Assembly (NCBI GenBank): GCA_944474755.1
Contig: OX104113.1
Span: forward strand, 58,238,074-58,302,073
Length of the DNA stretch: 64,000 nucleotides
Source of the DNA: Limnoperna fortunei
Taxonomy: Eukaryota; Mollusca; Bivalvia; Mytilida; Modiolidae
Direction of reading: 5' to 3'
In this document: piece by piece, positions 47,227 to 59,060 of the stretch
Layout of the letters: each line of letters begins with the position of its first letter
Position numbering within the stretch: the stretch's first letter is position 1
Program-made: the position numbers and the translations under genes
Notes under the pieces: generated by a model
Seen by the model: the letters and a program-made list of their open reading frames with translations, nothing else
Databases searched by the model: none
Told to the model about the DNA's origin: nothing

Positions 47227-48530
47227 GTAATTGAAGACTGGAAAGGACCAAGTAGATATAATATTATTGGATTTTGCTAAAGCCTTTGACAAAGTTAAGT
47301 GCCACACCAACGCCTATTGTATAAACTAAATTTCTATGGGATAAGGGGAAACACACTGGATTGGATAGCGTCATTTTTGTCAGCTCGAACACAGAGAGTT
47401 CTAGTCGAAGGTTGTACATCAGGGAAGCTTGACGTCTACTCGGGTGTTCCACAAGGTACTGTTTTAGGCCCTCTTCTTTTCTTGATATATATCAATGACC
47501 TGCCAGAGTCAGTTTTAACTTCCACAGTTCGCCTCTTTGCTGATGACAGCTTATTATATAAACACATCAAAAACCAAGCAGATGCCAATAACCTACAACA
47601 GGACCTTACTGCACTAGAACAATGGGAACACCGCTGGTAAATGAGTTTCCACCCAGAAAAATGTACAGTGATAAGAGTACGCACCAACAGGAAAAACATC
47701 ATACCATCACAGTACTATCTACACGGACATCAACTGGAAGTTGTAAACAACAGTAAATATCTAGGCATCACCCTTAGCAAAGATCTTAGTTGGAAGAAGC
47801 ATGTGGAGGTAACTTCAGCAAAGGCATCTAAAACCCTAGGCTTTTTGCGCCGCAACTTCCGTGATTGCAACCAAACAGTTCGTGACAAAACATACAAGTC
47901 CATGGTCCAGCCAACTCTGGAGTATGCTTCTGCAGCCTGGGACCCTTATAAGGCCGAGGACATCAATCAGCTAGACAAAGTGCAGAGGAGGGGAGCCCGT
48001 TTTGTCTGCAATAACTACAGGGACAAAACACCAGGATGTGTCACCAGAATGATAAACCAACTAGGATGGAACTCGTTACAAGAACGCCGAAAACATCACA
48101 GGTTGATAATCATGTTCAAGACCATCAATGGCATGATATCATATGCATACCAGAGAGCAACACCATTCTGAGTAAAAGCGACAGTCGAACAAGGGGAGTA
48201 AACAGATTGAGACAACTGTATACTAAAGCACAAGTTTACAAACAATCATTCTTTCCACGCACAATCCAAGAATGGAACCAGCTGCCAACTATGATCACCA
48301 ACACATCCACACTGGAAGATTTCAAGGCAAGCCTATATGCAGCTACTGCCTTGAACACAGCCAACTAGTCACCAGTGATCATAAGATAATTTTAACTGTA
48401 TATACCCGTCTTTTTATTTTTGTTTTTAACTTCAACCTGGGTGGAGTCCGTCTCCCTCAGACCTACGCCTGGTCAATTTATACAGTCGTCTACGACTCCT
48501 GACCATTAATGGATGATGATGATGATGATG
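47227..48530 (+). pseudogene. LINE reverse transcriptase, 5' truncated, nearly intact
   Basis: It begins within RT block 2-3 (DIILLDFAKAFDKV), then after a 1-nt frameshift near 47297 [36 protein letters not shown] and the catalytic [12 protein letters not shown] single in-frame TAA (47638-47640) separates it from MSFHPEKCTVIRV, NNSKYLGITLSKDLSWKKHV and the thumb. A second frameshift near 48150 precedes RLRQLYTKAQVYKQSFFPRT and the stop at 48366. The 3' end is a (GATGAT)n tail at 48512-48530. The FADD active site is intact. Family resembles CR1/L2- or Jockey-like RTs; I cannot fix the clade. It inserted into the minus-strand LINE. Confidence 0.85.
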
Positions 48531-48660
48531 CTGAATATATTCTTTGGAGTATTTCTAAGTTGGCATATCTACCTCTTTCTATATTTATATTATGGTCACT
48601 GAGTCTTAATTTTGTTAGATATTTGATTTTCAGAACCTAGATTTAAATATGGTTCAAGTT
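48531..48660 (-). pseudogene. Split LINE, part 2
   Basis: On the minus strand it encodes EPYLNLGSEN and KYLTKLRLSDHNINIERGRY. This joins the C-terminal side of the fragment ending at 49736 (NKLRTYRKFK) once the palindromic insert at 48661-49735 is ignored. Confidence 0.75.
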
Positions 48661-49735
48661 TATATATATATATATTATGCAACGATACAAATGACGGTGT
48701 TTCTTGTCATAAATTTAGACACAGACTGACCAACGAATGGCCTTAGTCATTGAGTGTCAATATAAATAAATAACGTAAACAATCATAACATATTAATCTT
48801 AAACTTTCTCATTTTAAATGAACCCAAAACTTTTTTCATAGTTTGCTTCTCAGTCCGCTAACCGGGGACGTGCCGTGCTGTTACTTGGCTTTGCTCAAAT
48901 ATTCCAACAAGATGTAATCAAAATTATCAAGGTGACAAATTCATTACGCCAGACGCGCGTTTCGTCTACTTAAGACTCATCAGTGGCGTTTAACTCTAAA
49001 TGTTTAAGATATTCTTCATTGGGAGATGGAATAATATTTTGTTCATTGGGAGATGGAATAATATAAGTCCACTGGGATCGTGTAAATACACAATACAGGC
49101 AGTTCAAAATATATAAAGAGTCTAAAAGAATTCTGCTAACCAGTACACTTATTTAGTATCGGATCGACAAACATGACGATACATCATAAACAAAAAATAA
49201 TAATATACAAGTCTAGAAGATTATGCAACGATACAAATGACGGTGTTTCTTGTCATAAATTTAGACACAGACTGACCAACGAATGGCCTTAGTAAACAAT
49301 CATAACATATTAATCTTAAACTTTCTCATTTTAAATGAACCCAAAACTTTTTTCATAGTTTGCTTCTCAGTCCGCTAACCGGGGACGTGCCGTGCTGTTA
49401 ATTGGCTTTGCTCAAATATTCCAACAAGATGTAATCAAAATTATCAAGGTGACAAATTCATTATATATATATGAGCAAAGATATATAACAGCACGGCACG
49501 TCCCCGGTTAGCGGACTGAGAAGCAAACTATGAAAAAAGTTTTGGGATCATTTAAAATGAGAAAGTTTAAGATTAATATGTTATGATTGTTTACGTTATT
49601 TATTTATATTGACACTCAAGGACTAAGGCCATTCATTGGTCAGTCTGTGTCTAAATTTATGACAAGAAACACCGTCATTTGTATCGTTGCATAATCTTCT
49701 AGACTTGTGTATATATATATATATATTTAAATTTT
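48661..49735. mobile_element. 1.07-kb palindromic element inserted in TA repeats of the LINE
   Basis: The ends are inverted: TATGCAACGATACAAATGAC at 48674 and its complement ending near 49695. Arms (~230 bp) include GACACAGACTGACCAACGAA and CCGCTAACCGGGGACGTGCC. A third, direct copy of the arm lies at 49222-49463. It is bounded on both sides by (TA)n, the likely target. A segment GCCAGACGCGCGTTTCGTCT (48949) lies in the centre. Non-coding. Confidence 0.8.
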
Positions 49736-50600
49736 CTGTAAGTTCTTAACTAATTTCCTACTTTGGCTTTACTTTTAGTATCATTATTTGTATCTTTAAA
49801 CCACATATTAATAAGCTTTATCTTTAGGCAATGTCTAAAATTATTAATAATATATGTATGTTTATAATTGGTTGCATTTAAATATAAATGTTCAATGATT
49901 AGAAATTTGAATATTGTTTGAATACAGTTTAACGAAGATTCTTGGTTATTATTTGCCATGCTTTCTAATTCTTTAAAGGCTGCATTTAATATAGTATGAT
50001 TTTTCTTTTTCTTATTATAAGTGTTGTCATAACTTATTTCATTCCAATATTTAACCACACATCAAATATTAGTGGTATGCATCCAAGCTCTCCTCAAATG
50101 CTTTTGAAGTTTTGGAGCTTACCCCTAAAACATATTGACAAAATTTCAAATTAATCCTGTTTGAGTTTTTCTATATTTTTTGCCAACAAATTTTCATTTT
50201 CTTTTTGGGTAGTTTTTACTGAAAACTCTCCCCATATTTCTGAACCATAAAGTAATACTGGTTTTACTGTATGATTAAAAACATGGATTAAAATAGATAT
50301 TCTTGGTTTCTCCGAAGAAAATGTCTTCTTCAGATTATAAAATGCTTTTAAACCTTTATTATGAATGTCAAATTTTGCATATGAAAATGTGCCAGAGGCT
50401 GCAAAATTTATTCCTAAATAAGTGTATCTTTGTACTTGCTCAATTACAACATTATTGTATGTAAAGAAAATATTTTTTCTTAATCTGCCAGCCTTATTAA
50501 ATATCACGACTTTAGTTTTAGAGGTATTATTTCCTGACTTTAGTTTTAGAGGTATTATTTTCTGATTGCAACTCTTTAGCAAATGTTGATAGTTTATACA
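49736..50600 (-). pseudogene. Split LINE, part 1 (RT thumb and downstream domain)
   Basis: The minus strand reads KTKVVIFNKAGRLRKNIFFT, QVQRYTYLGINFAASGTFSY, RISILIHVFNHTVKPVLLYG then SEIWG, all typical of the RT thumb/connection of this LINE group. After frameshifts it continues VKYWNEISYDNTYNK and SMANNNQESSLNCIQTIFKF. A 27-bp tandem duplication (GACTTTAGTTTTAGAGGTAT) lies at about 50508-50560. The catalytic part is missing, so this copy was 5' truncated. Confidence 0.8.
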
Positions 50601-50813
50601 TATATACTTCCGGCCGGTCAGGGCGTACTCAAAACTGCTCTGATAATATTTGGAATTGGCATAAGATTTCATCAAATTTATTACAGTAATTTTATTGTGG
50701 AATTATAAGACCAGAAGATCTAGGCTTCTACGCATGTTCTGCCATCGACAAGGTTAGCAAATGTGATTTTACCATCGATAAACTTTGCAAATTAACCCTG
50801 AGTAATGTTCAAT

Positions 50814-51064
50814 ATGGCCGACCGTCAACAACTTTTAACGCTCGTTGATATTTTAAGACCACCACAAAGTATTATTTGATTTGTTATATTTTAATGAGCG
50901 GAGATGTTGTAGTTCACTGTAACCCCGGACCTATTAAACACCCATGTACCTCTTGTTATACCAGTGTGAGGAAAAATCAGAAAGCATTACAGTGCGACTT
51001 TTGCGACATATGGACTTATCTAAAGTGTACAAATATGTCTGTTAAGGAATACTTCAGATTCTGA
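50814..51064 (+). pseudogene. 5' end of a LINE ORF with degenerate 2A-like site and PHD-like finger
   Basis: ATGGCCGACCGTCAACAAC at 50814 opens MADRQQLLTLVDILRPPQSI; a stop/frameshift follows and coding resumes as GDVVVHCNPGPIKHPC. The NPGP motif preceded by GDV resembles the 2A-like ribosome-skipping signals known near the N-terminus of some invertebrate non-LTR retrotransposons, but the spacing is two residues too long (usual DVExNPGP). A C4HC3-like finger follows (CTSCYTSVRKNQKALQCDFC). It ends at the hairpin element at 51065. Dead. Confidence 0.65.
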
Positions 51065-51260
51065 TGACTGCCAATAACTGACCAGCACCAAAAACTCACC
51101 AAAAACTCAAACTACCTAATAAACATTTCTGCCAAGTTTGGTTCCAATTGGCCAAGTTGTTTTGGAGAAGAAGATTTGGCCGTCGACGACAACAACAACG
51201 ACGACGGACGCCAGGAGATGAAAATAGCTCACACAGACACTGGGGCAGGAGAGCTAAAAA
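51065..51260 (+). mobile_element. 3' part of a hairpin-ended element
   Basis: It matches 190-386 (TAATAAACATTTCTGCCAAG, TTGGTTCCAATTGGCCAAG, GGAGAAGAAGATT, GACGACGGACGCC) and ends AGCTCACAC..GGAGAGCTAAAA, where the hairpin has decayed. Confidence 0.8.
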
Positions 51261-51264
51261 CTAC

Positions 51265-51880
51265 ATATTTCTAGACATATGTGGAAGCGAAGGCTTTATG
51301 TATGATTTCTTTACGACGGGTTTTTAGTTTATCATGAGGCAAAGTTGTAGAAAGAGTTGAAAAATCAAATGTTATAACAAATTGAAATTTAAGATATCGA
51401 TCTTGATTTTAAATTGTCCAAGTTCCACAAAGGATTGATATTACTTCTCAAATAAACAGTTGAACAGCTATTTTTCTGTCCTTCATTTACTGCAGACAAT
51501 ATCTTAGTCAACCCTAATGACAACTCTTCGATAATGCACTTAGATGAGCCGGCTATGTTTCTTTCCTAGTAAAGATACCGGTATTTAATTAATTTGGAAT
51601 CCAATACAAGTATGGTAAGTCTGCAGACTCTTTGTCGGAATGAATATTCAAAGAAGTCGCGAAGAACTTACCGTTATCCAGGATTTCAACTTTGACACAA
51701 GTGTGGTACGTTTTGAGTGTGAAATAACCAGTTATCCTTGATGCCTATAGCTCTTTAATAAGACGTTCAAAGTATAAGACTTACATACAACACAATGTTG
51801 TTAGAAGCCTTGTCTGCAGGGACTCCATATTTATCAAGGAGGGAAGTGAGGCACCTCATATCATACTCGTCTTGTAATAC
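51265..51880 (-). pseudogene. Penelope-like reverse transcriptase fragment
   Basis: In minus-strand order: LLDKYGVPADKASNNIVL, GIKDNWLFHTQN, DKESADLPYLYWIPN, NIAGSSKCIIEELSLGLTKI, then VITFDFSTL followed by PHDKLKT. This order (YWIPK, RFIAGSSKC, TFDFSTLYT, P-DKL) is that of the RT in Penelope-like elements, carrying the first catalytic Asp in FDFS. Several stops and frameshifts are present and no GIY-YIG endonuclease is visible. It abuts the hairpin element at 51260. Confidence 0.75.
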
Positions 51881-53780
51881 GATTGAAGTCGATCATTACT
51901 GCAATCTCTGATTGTTACTAACTCTGACATGGCCGGTCCCAAGACCGGATGAGAAGGGAGGAGGGCCGGGCAAAGCGCTAATCACCCATTCCTGTAAAAA
52001 ACTTGATTACGAACAGTTAACACATCTATCTATGATCGCAGAAGCACGTCATGTGAAATCCCTGAATAGGAAGACCAAAGATGGGAAGACTCACATATGA
52101 TAGCTGGGGATGAAAACCTTAGGGAGGTCCCCAAATTGAAATGTTTGGGATCATTACTTACATCAAAGGTGTTCATCCGAGTAGGCTGCTGGAACGTAAG
52201 AACCATGTATGCCACCAGAAAAAATACTATACTGGCAAGAGAGATGAGAAAGTACCAGATTGATGTGCTTGGTATAAGTGAACTAAGATCTGGACTGGAC
52301 TGGAGAAGTGAAAGTTAACACAAGGGAAACCATTCTATACTCTGGATTAGAAAACCAATATTACAGAGGAGTTGCAATAGTGTTAAGTCCTGAGACAAGA
52401 AAGCCTAATTAAATGGAATCCAGTACGGGAGAGGATCAAAACAGCAAGGTTTAGCTAAAGATTTGTAAAGGCCACCATCATACAGATATACAATCCTTCA
52501 AATGAGGCTGAGAAGTAGGAAAAGATGCCTTTTATGAACAACTACAGGTCGAACTAACACCAAAACATGATATGCTCATCATCATGGGAGATGCAATGGC
52601 AAAGTGGGTAGTAGCAACGGAGACCACAAGAGAGTATAAGGAAGCAAAGAAAAGGCATGGGTGATATAAATGAGAAAGGTGAAAGGCTGGTTAAACTATG
52701 GGAAGAATACGACCTGTAGTTGGAGGCACACACTTTAAGCATTATGATATCCATAAATACACTTGGACAAACACCAAACAACAGAAACAAAAGCCAGATT
52801 GATTACTTCATCATCAATGGCAGATATATAAGATTTCTTGCCGATGTCCGAGCCATGAGAGGCGCAGATGCTGGAACTGACCCCAGTCGTGTTGTCGGAA
52901 AGGTGAAATTTAGACTTTAAAGACACAAAGCCTGAAGTAAAAGCAAAAGAATAGCCTTCAACACTGCACTCTTAAAGATAGAGGATAACAGGAAACAGTT
53001 AGTTGGAAGGAGGTTCGAAGCTTTAGAAGAGAAGCGGCAAGACCAGGTAGCTGATGACCTTCAAGAAGAGTGGGAAGAGTTTACAGTGCAGCTGAGAACA
53101 TCTTGGACAAGAAATGAAGAGAACAAAAAGATTGGATTAGCTGTGAAACCTGGAAAATAATAGAAGGAAGATGAAGAGTTAAGGAAACAAACGTGAGCAA
53201 AATCTGAAATAATACGTGCCTTAAAACAACAGAAGTACAAAGAAATGGATGGAGAAGTGAAAAGAAGGGCTATAGCACATAAGCGAAATATGATGAATAG
53301 ACTTGCAGAGGAAGCTGCGGATGCATCATAGAAAAATGATATGGGAAATCAATCATTGATTGACAGGAAACAATCAATGATTGCCAAAATACCAAAGAAA
53401 GGAGACCTTACTAAATGCGACAACATCAGAGGAATTTCACGAATATCCATACCTGGAAAAGTTTCTGCAGAGTTCTCTTTGAGCATGCATAGAAGAAAAA
53501 CTGAGAAACGAGCAGGCAGCATATAGAAAAGGATATAGGACCGCTTAGAAGATCTTTATACTGCGAAATATTGTTAAACAGAGCATTGAGTTGCAATCAC
53601 CGCCGTACATAAATCTCATTGACATTAAGAAAACTTTTAATTAGTCAGAGAGAAGCTTTAGAAGATCCTGAAGTCATACGGAATTCCTGATCTTGTATTA
53701 CCATCATCAGGGAAATGTACAACGGTAGAACTAGCTGTGTCATCAACAGCGGGCAGACATTTGATTTGTTCGCTGTAACG
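51881..53780 (+). pseudogene. RTE-like LINE, heavily decayed
   Basis: IRVGCWNVRTMYATRKNTIL and REMRKYQIDVLGISELR (52170-52290) are the start of an APE-type endonuclease as in RTE/BovB LINEs. It continues in shifting frames through MLIIMGDAMAK, HKYTWTN and the RT entry (EKLRNEQAAYRKGYRTA, IFILRNIVKQSIELQSPPYI, NLIDIKKTF, 53495-53640). The usual endonuclease Asp of GDFNA is in GDAMA here. Numerous stops make it an old copy. Confidence 0.7.
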
Positions 53781-55029
53781 ACTACACCAAATGTTGACGT
53801 ATTTTGGTAATTTTTTTTGCGTGACAAATGAAAACTACTTACGCGTATGGTCCAGCTTACGCTTATTTTGTAGATCAATTAATGTGTAAATTGCATTCAT
53901 CACTTTATTTTCCACAGTTATTTAGCGTTTTGAAATGCGTCGTATTTTCCAATGTGATAGAGCAATTTTCTATAATAAAGTTTGACCTAAATTACAACGG
54001 AAGTATATGTTTAGAATAGTCCATTTTCGTCTGTTCGAAATCCTTCGGGTAATATCGTCTGCAGTTAAGGCGGGAAAATCCTCGCGATATGTCCGAATAC
54101 CACTGAACGTTTCGAAAGCAGATGATCTTTTTCAAAACAACGGGAGGTCCCTGTAGAAACTCAAATGGCTGACTTCCTATGTAAAATTCCCGTAGCAAAT
54201 GTCAAATATAAAATATGGAGGTGTTATAGTGTAGAAATTTTTTTAATTGGATTTTAACACTACAAAGGTAAAAAATGGAATAATAAAAAAATACAAGCAA
54301 AACACCTAGCACAGCGGAGTGTAACATTTAGTATAAAGTAAACGTTGCCGTGTCGTTCCGACCGGTTTTGCGTGACAAAATGAAAAACTGCTTACCGCGT
54401 TTGGTCGCCTTTATGGTCCTTTTGTAGATCTCATATTAGGGTTTTTGAAATCATCAATTATTTTTCACAGTTGAACGTCATTTTGAAAATTTGATCGAAA
54501 AGTTTTTGTATCTAATTGAACGCACTTTTATACTTAATTTTGTGCAACCTCTTGAACCGGTCAGAAATTCTTAATATATTCCTCTACGCGGCAAACTTTA
54601 TAGCAAATTCATTGATATACATGTATTAAACTTTTTCTAAAGAGAAAGTTGTCAACAGTTGTTTGGAAGGAGTGGTACGTTGAAATAAGGAGTACAGTGT
54701 AATTCACAATTTAGGACTTTAGGACTCAAATCGTTAAATCATCCAATCACCGGTTAACAGTGTTAAATATATTCCTGTAGGAAATCGTATCGCAAATTCA
54801 TTGATTTATGACTTAACTTTATTTTTAAAAAGGATTAGCTACTATAAATTAGAAACTTTTGAACAGTAGCAAAAGAGCCAAACAGCAATTTTTCTTCTCT
54901 ATCCAAGTTAACTGTCAAATCTTCGGTGTTGGTAGTGAACTCTATCTCTGAAATCCAGATCAAATAGCAGACAAAAGTGATAACTCTTATTTCATTATAT
55001 TCCGATTTCCGGAAATTTTATTTGTAGAC
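53781..55029. other. Stretch with a diverged direct repeat pair
   Basis: TTTTGCGTGACAAA(A)TGAAAA opens related ~180-bp segments at about 53815 and 54366. A minus-strand frame at 53992-54198 (MLREFYIGSQPFEFLQGPPV) has protein-like composition but I do not recognise it. No other gene was seen. Confidence 0.35.
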
Positions 55030-55414
55030 TTTCAAAAGGCTATTGGTACTTTGCGGAACGGAACGAAACGGAACGGAACGGAACAAGTAAAAGGGATCCT
55101 TAAAGGGGAATTGTATTTTTTTATATACTTCATAGTAATATTGCAGTTCCTTTGCAATATAAAAAGGTAATGTGCAAAACCATCAATATGTTAGTGTTGA
55201 CCGTGTGTTGACTCGTCAATCTGAAAATGAAAATATTGCGGATAAATTAATTTGCGAATCTAAAATATTTTTTTCCTTAAAATTATGTCAATTTTCATAT
55301 ATTTGCTGTATGTTAATGGCTAGTTTTTCAGTGTTAAATATTTTCATATCAAAATATTAACGAAAAATTCTTGCTTGTTCCGTTTCGTTCTGTTAAATAC
55401 CAATACTCGGGGGA

Positions 55415-57100
55415 ACAAAACTTTTTTCTTAAAAATATTTATATTTCATCAAAATTTTAAAAATTCTAATAAAATTGCAATTAATGCTCATACCAGCTTT
55501 ATTCTTTTATTGCTTGTGTAATTATAGATCCGTCATGACCTTTCGTAACAAGCTATAACAATGCGTATACTGAATGCATTTCGCTCCCATTCAGTGCAAA
55601 TATAAGGAGGTGAACGATTTAGTAGAACATATGACAGATACAATTCAAATGTAAAGAGCATATCGGCTAGCGATTTAGTCATCACTTCTATCACAATGTC
55701 CGTCTGTCTTGAGTTGACAAATACTTTAAGTATCCAAATTCTGAGATTGAGCAGGCATCAAGGTGTGCAGAATAGATAGGGCGTTTGTTTGTTATAACGT
55801 TCGATTTCCATGGTGTTGAATCGATTGAAATATGTAAACATCATTTCTGAAAAAAAAATCTTGTTCCGTTCCGTTCCGTTATTGGTAATTTAATGGAACG
55901 GAACGGAACAAAACAATTTTTCTTAAAAATATTTATATTTCATCAAAATTTTAAAAATTCTAATAAAATTGCAATTAATGCTCATACCAGCTTTATTCTT
56001 TTATTGCTTGTGTAATTATAGATCCGTCATGAACTTTCGTAACAAGCTATAACAATGCGTATACTGAATGCATTTCGCTCACATTCAGTGCATATATAAG
56101 GAGGTGAACGAATTAGTAGAAAACATGACAGATACAATTCAAATATAAAGAGCATATCGGCTAGCGATTAAGTCATCAGTTCGATCACAATATCCGTCTG
56201 TCTTGAGTTATAGACTTTTAGTATCCAAATTCTGAGATTGAGCAGGCATCAAGGTGTGCAAAATAGGGCGTTTGTTTGTTATAACGTTCGATTTCCATGG
56301 TGTTGAATCAGTTGAAATATGTAAACATCATTTCTGAAAAAAAATCTTGTTCAGTTTTTCTTAAAAATATGTATATTTCGTCAAAATGTGAAAAATTAAA
56401 ATAAAATTGCAATTAATGTTCATACCAGCTTCATTCTTTTATTGCTTGTGTAATTATAGATTCGTAGTGACCTTTCGTAATAGGGGCCTCGGTGGCCGAG
56501 TGGTCAAGGTAGTTCGTCTACTATTGATCACGTGGTCTGTCAACACTGAGATTGCGAGTTCGATTCTCACTGCAGGCAGGGTGTACTCGACTCCAATCTT
56601 AATTGACAAGGATTGCCAGTTTTCCAACCGCAGGTCGGGGGTTTTCTCCGGGTACTCCGGCTTCCTCCCTCAATAAAAACTGGAAAAAAGCTGAAAAATT
56701 GCTGAAAGTGGCGTTAAACACCATCAAACAAACAACAAAAAAACCCCAAACCTTTCGTAATAAGCTATAACAATGCGTATACAGAATGCATTTCGCTCCC
56801 ATTCAGTGCAAATATAAGGAGGTGAACGAATTAGTAGAAAACATGACAGATACAATTCAAAGGTAAAGAGCATATCGGCTAGCGATTTAGTCATCAGTTC
56901 GATCACAATGTCCGTCTGTCTTGAGTTGTCATAGACTTTAAGTATCCAAATTCTGAGATTGAGCAGGCATCAAGGTGTGCAAAATAGGGCGTTTGTTTGT
57001 TATAACGTTCGATTTCTATGGTGTTGAATTAATTGAAATATGTAAACATCATTTCTGAAAAAAAATCTTGTTCCGTTCCGTTAAATACCAATACCCGGGG
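55415..57100 (+). repeat. Left subterminal array, three ~440-490-bp units
   Basis: GCAATTAATG(C/T)TCATACCAGC recurs near 55480, 55970 and 56410, and ATCGGCTAGCGATT(T/A)AGTCA in each unit. Units are joined by CTTGTTCCGTTCCGTT / AACGGAACGGAACA palindromes (clear at 55859-55913, eroded at 56344, half at 57066). The third unit is split by a SINE. Confidence 0.9.
56470..56762 (+). mobile_element. Full-length SINE with 13-bp target duplication
   Basis: ACCTTTCGTAATA repeats exactly at 56470-56482 and 56750-56762. The body (56483-56749) begins GGGGCCTCGGTGGCCGAGTG and is very close to the copy at 11192. The neighbouring array units show the empty site. Confidence 0.97.
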
Positions 57101-57420
57101 GATTTTCATCAAAATTATAATAAATTTGCTATTAATATTCATGCCAGCTAAATAATTCTTTTTAACATACAAACAATTAAATTAGTAATTGTTTGTATGT
57201 AAACTTAAATTTTTTAAATAGTTTCTGCAATGAAAGTGATTCAAAACTACCAATATTACTAGTCCTTACAGACTACCACTTTTTAGTTTTTACTAGTCCT
57301 CATGGATTTTCTGGTAGCCCGTGAGTAGCAGACTAGTGCCAGTAGTGGCGATCCCTGAAATGGCAATAAAATTTTAAAGAATGTGAGGGTAGGGACGAAA
57401 ACAAGACATTTTTTTTTTTT

Positions 57421-59060
57421 GGGGGGGGGGGGGGGGGGGCAACTATGCATACAACTACAGACATTCGTCTGTCTACCAGTTGATTGAGATATACCATACA
57501 ATCTGTTAAGCATTGGAAACCGGTAATACGACATGTATATTCTTCTGTGATATATCTAAAGCGTTTGATCGCATTTGGCATGAAGGTCTTTTAGCCAAGC
57601 TGAGGTCATATGGACTTAAAGGGAAACTACTGAAATGGATTGAAAACTATTTGCATGAGAGAACACAAAAAGTTATTATTAAAAACTCAAAATCAGAACT
57701 TGGCTATCTTAAAGCTGGGGTGCCGCAAGGCTCTGTTTTAGGACCTCTGCTTTTTTTGTTATATATTAATGATATAGTGGATGATGTACAATGTTTAGTA
57801 AGACTGTTTGCTGATTATAGTTCGTTGATGTGTTCTTGTAATAATCATATCGACATAGAACATCGCCTAAACGCTGTCCTGGAAGTTCTAAGTCGCTTGG
57901 CTAACTTATGGTTGGTGGATTTTAACCCACAAAAGACTGAGTATATGGTTTTTAAGTTTAATCATGACAATACACCTACATATCTGGTATTTAATAATCA
58001 ACCTATCCAGTATGTAAGCACTCATAAACACCTAGGTGTTACCTTTTCATATGATTGTAAGTGGTCAACACACATCAGCAATATTGTAACAATGCAAGTA
58101 AACAGATTAATGTCTTGAGAAAGCTAAATTATATACTCAGTAGACAAAATATGAGTAAAATATATTTTGCTTACATTGTACCGCTGATAGAATATGTGAG
58201 CTTTGGGATGGTTGTAATGAACAGGACGAGAATAAGATAGATAGGCTTCAGTTAGAAGCGGCAAGAATAATTACCGGTCTTCCGAGTTTTGCTAGTTTGA
58301 ATCTCTTCTCTTTGAGACTGGTTTGGAAATCTTGAGGTCCAGGAGAAACCGGCGAAAACTATCTTTAATGCACAAAATACATAGGCAGAAAACTCCTCCT
58401 GAATATCTTCAAGATTGCTTAAATGAGTACTCTGCAGATATAGGATATAATATTAGAAACCGCTTTCAGTATTACCCACCAGGGTGTAGATTGGAAACGT
58501 TTTCTAAGTCATTTTTTCCATCCACTATACGATGTTAGAACAGATGTGGATGGCTTTTGGAGGACGCAATTCATTACTTTTTGGAATGTCCGTTATATCT
58601 TAACTTTCGTGTGGAACTTATGAGAAATACTCAATTTGTACCTTTTTCGATTGAAAATATATTTTTTGGCAATGAAACGCTTAGCGATGAACAGAACAAA
58701 GTTCTTTTCCGAAACGTTCATAGCTACATCAAAAAGACAAAGCGTTTCAGAATAATTAAACATTAGCAGTGCATTTCAAACTCTTTTTTTTTCTTTAAAT
58801 GTACCCATACTCACTTTACATTTACATCTTACTTTTCTATTAACATCTTTCCTACTTTTTTCTTTTTTCCTTTGCCCTTTTGTATTTTTCGTTTTATAGT
58901 ATATGTTTAAACTTACTTATGTGTGTATTTAATAGTAATTGCTGTCATCTTGATTATCATTATGTGTATTATTATTGTATAGAAAAGGCCCTGTAAGTTG
59001 TTATAACTTGTGCCCAATCCTTTTGTATATGTTTGACAATAAATATGTTTAAACTAACTA
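57421..59060 (+). pseudogene. LINE reverse transcriptase with mutated catalytic site
   Basis: It begins abruptly after a T12-G19 tract. RT blocks: [51 protein letters not shown] (catalytic FADD reads FADY near 57810-57820, one G-to-T change), NPQKTEYMVF and HKHLGVTFSYDCKWSTHISN. The frame stops at 58116; downstream parts persist in other frames (LEAARIITGLPSFASLNLFS; RSRRNRRKLSLMHKIHRQK; PGCRLETFSKSFFPSTIR) to 58766. The 3' UTR ends with AATAAA near 59038. Jockey-like by motif style; inactive. Confidence 0.85.
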
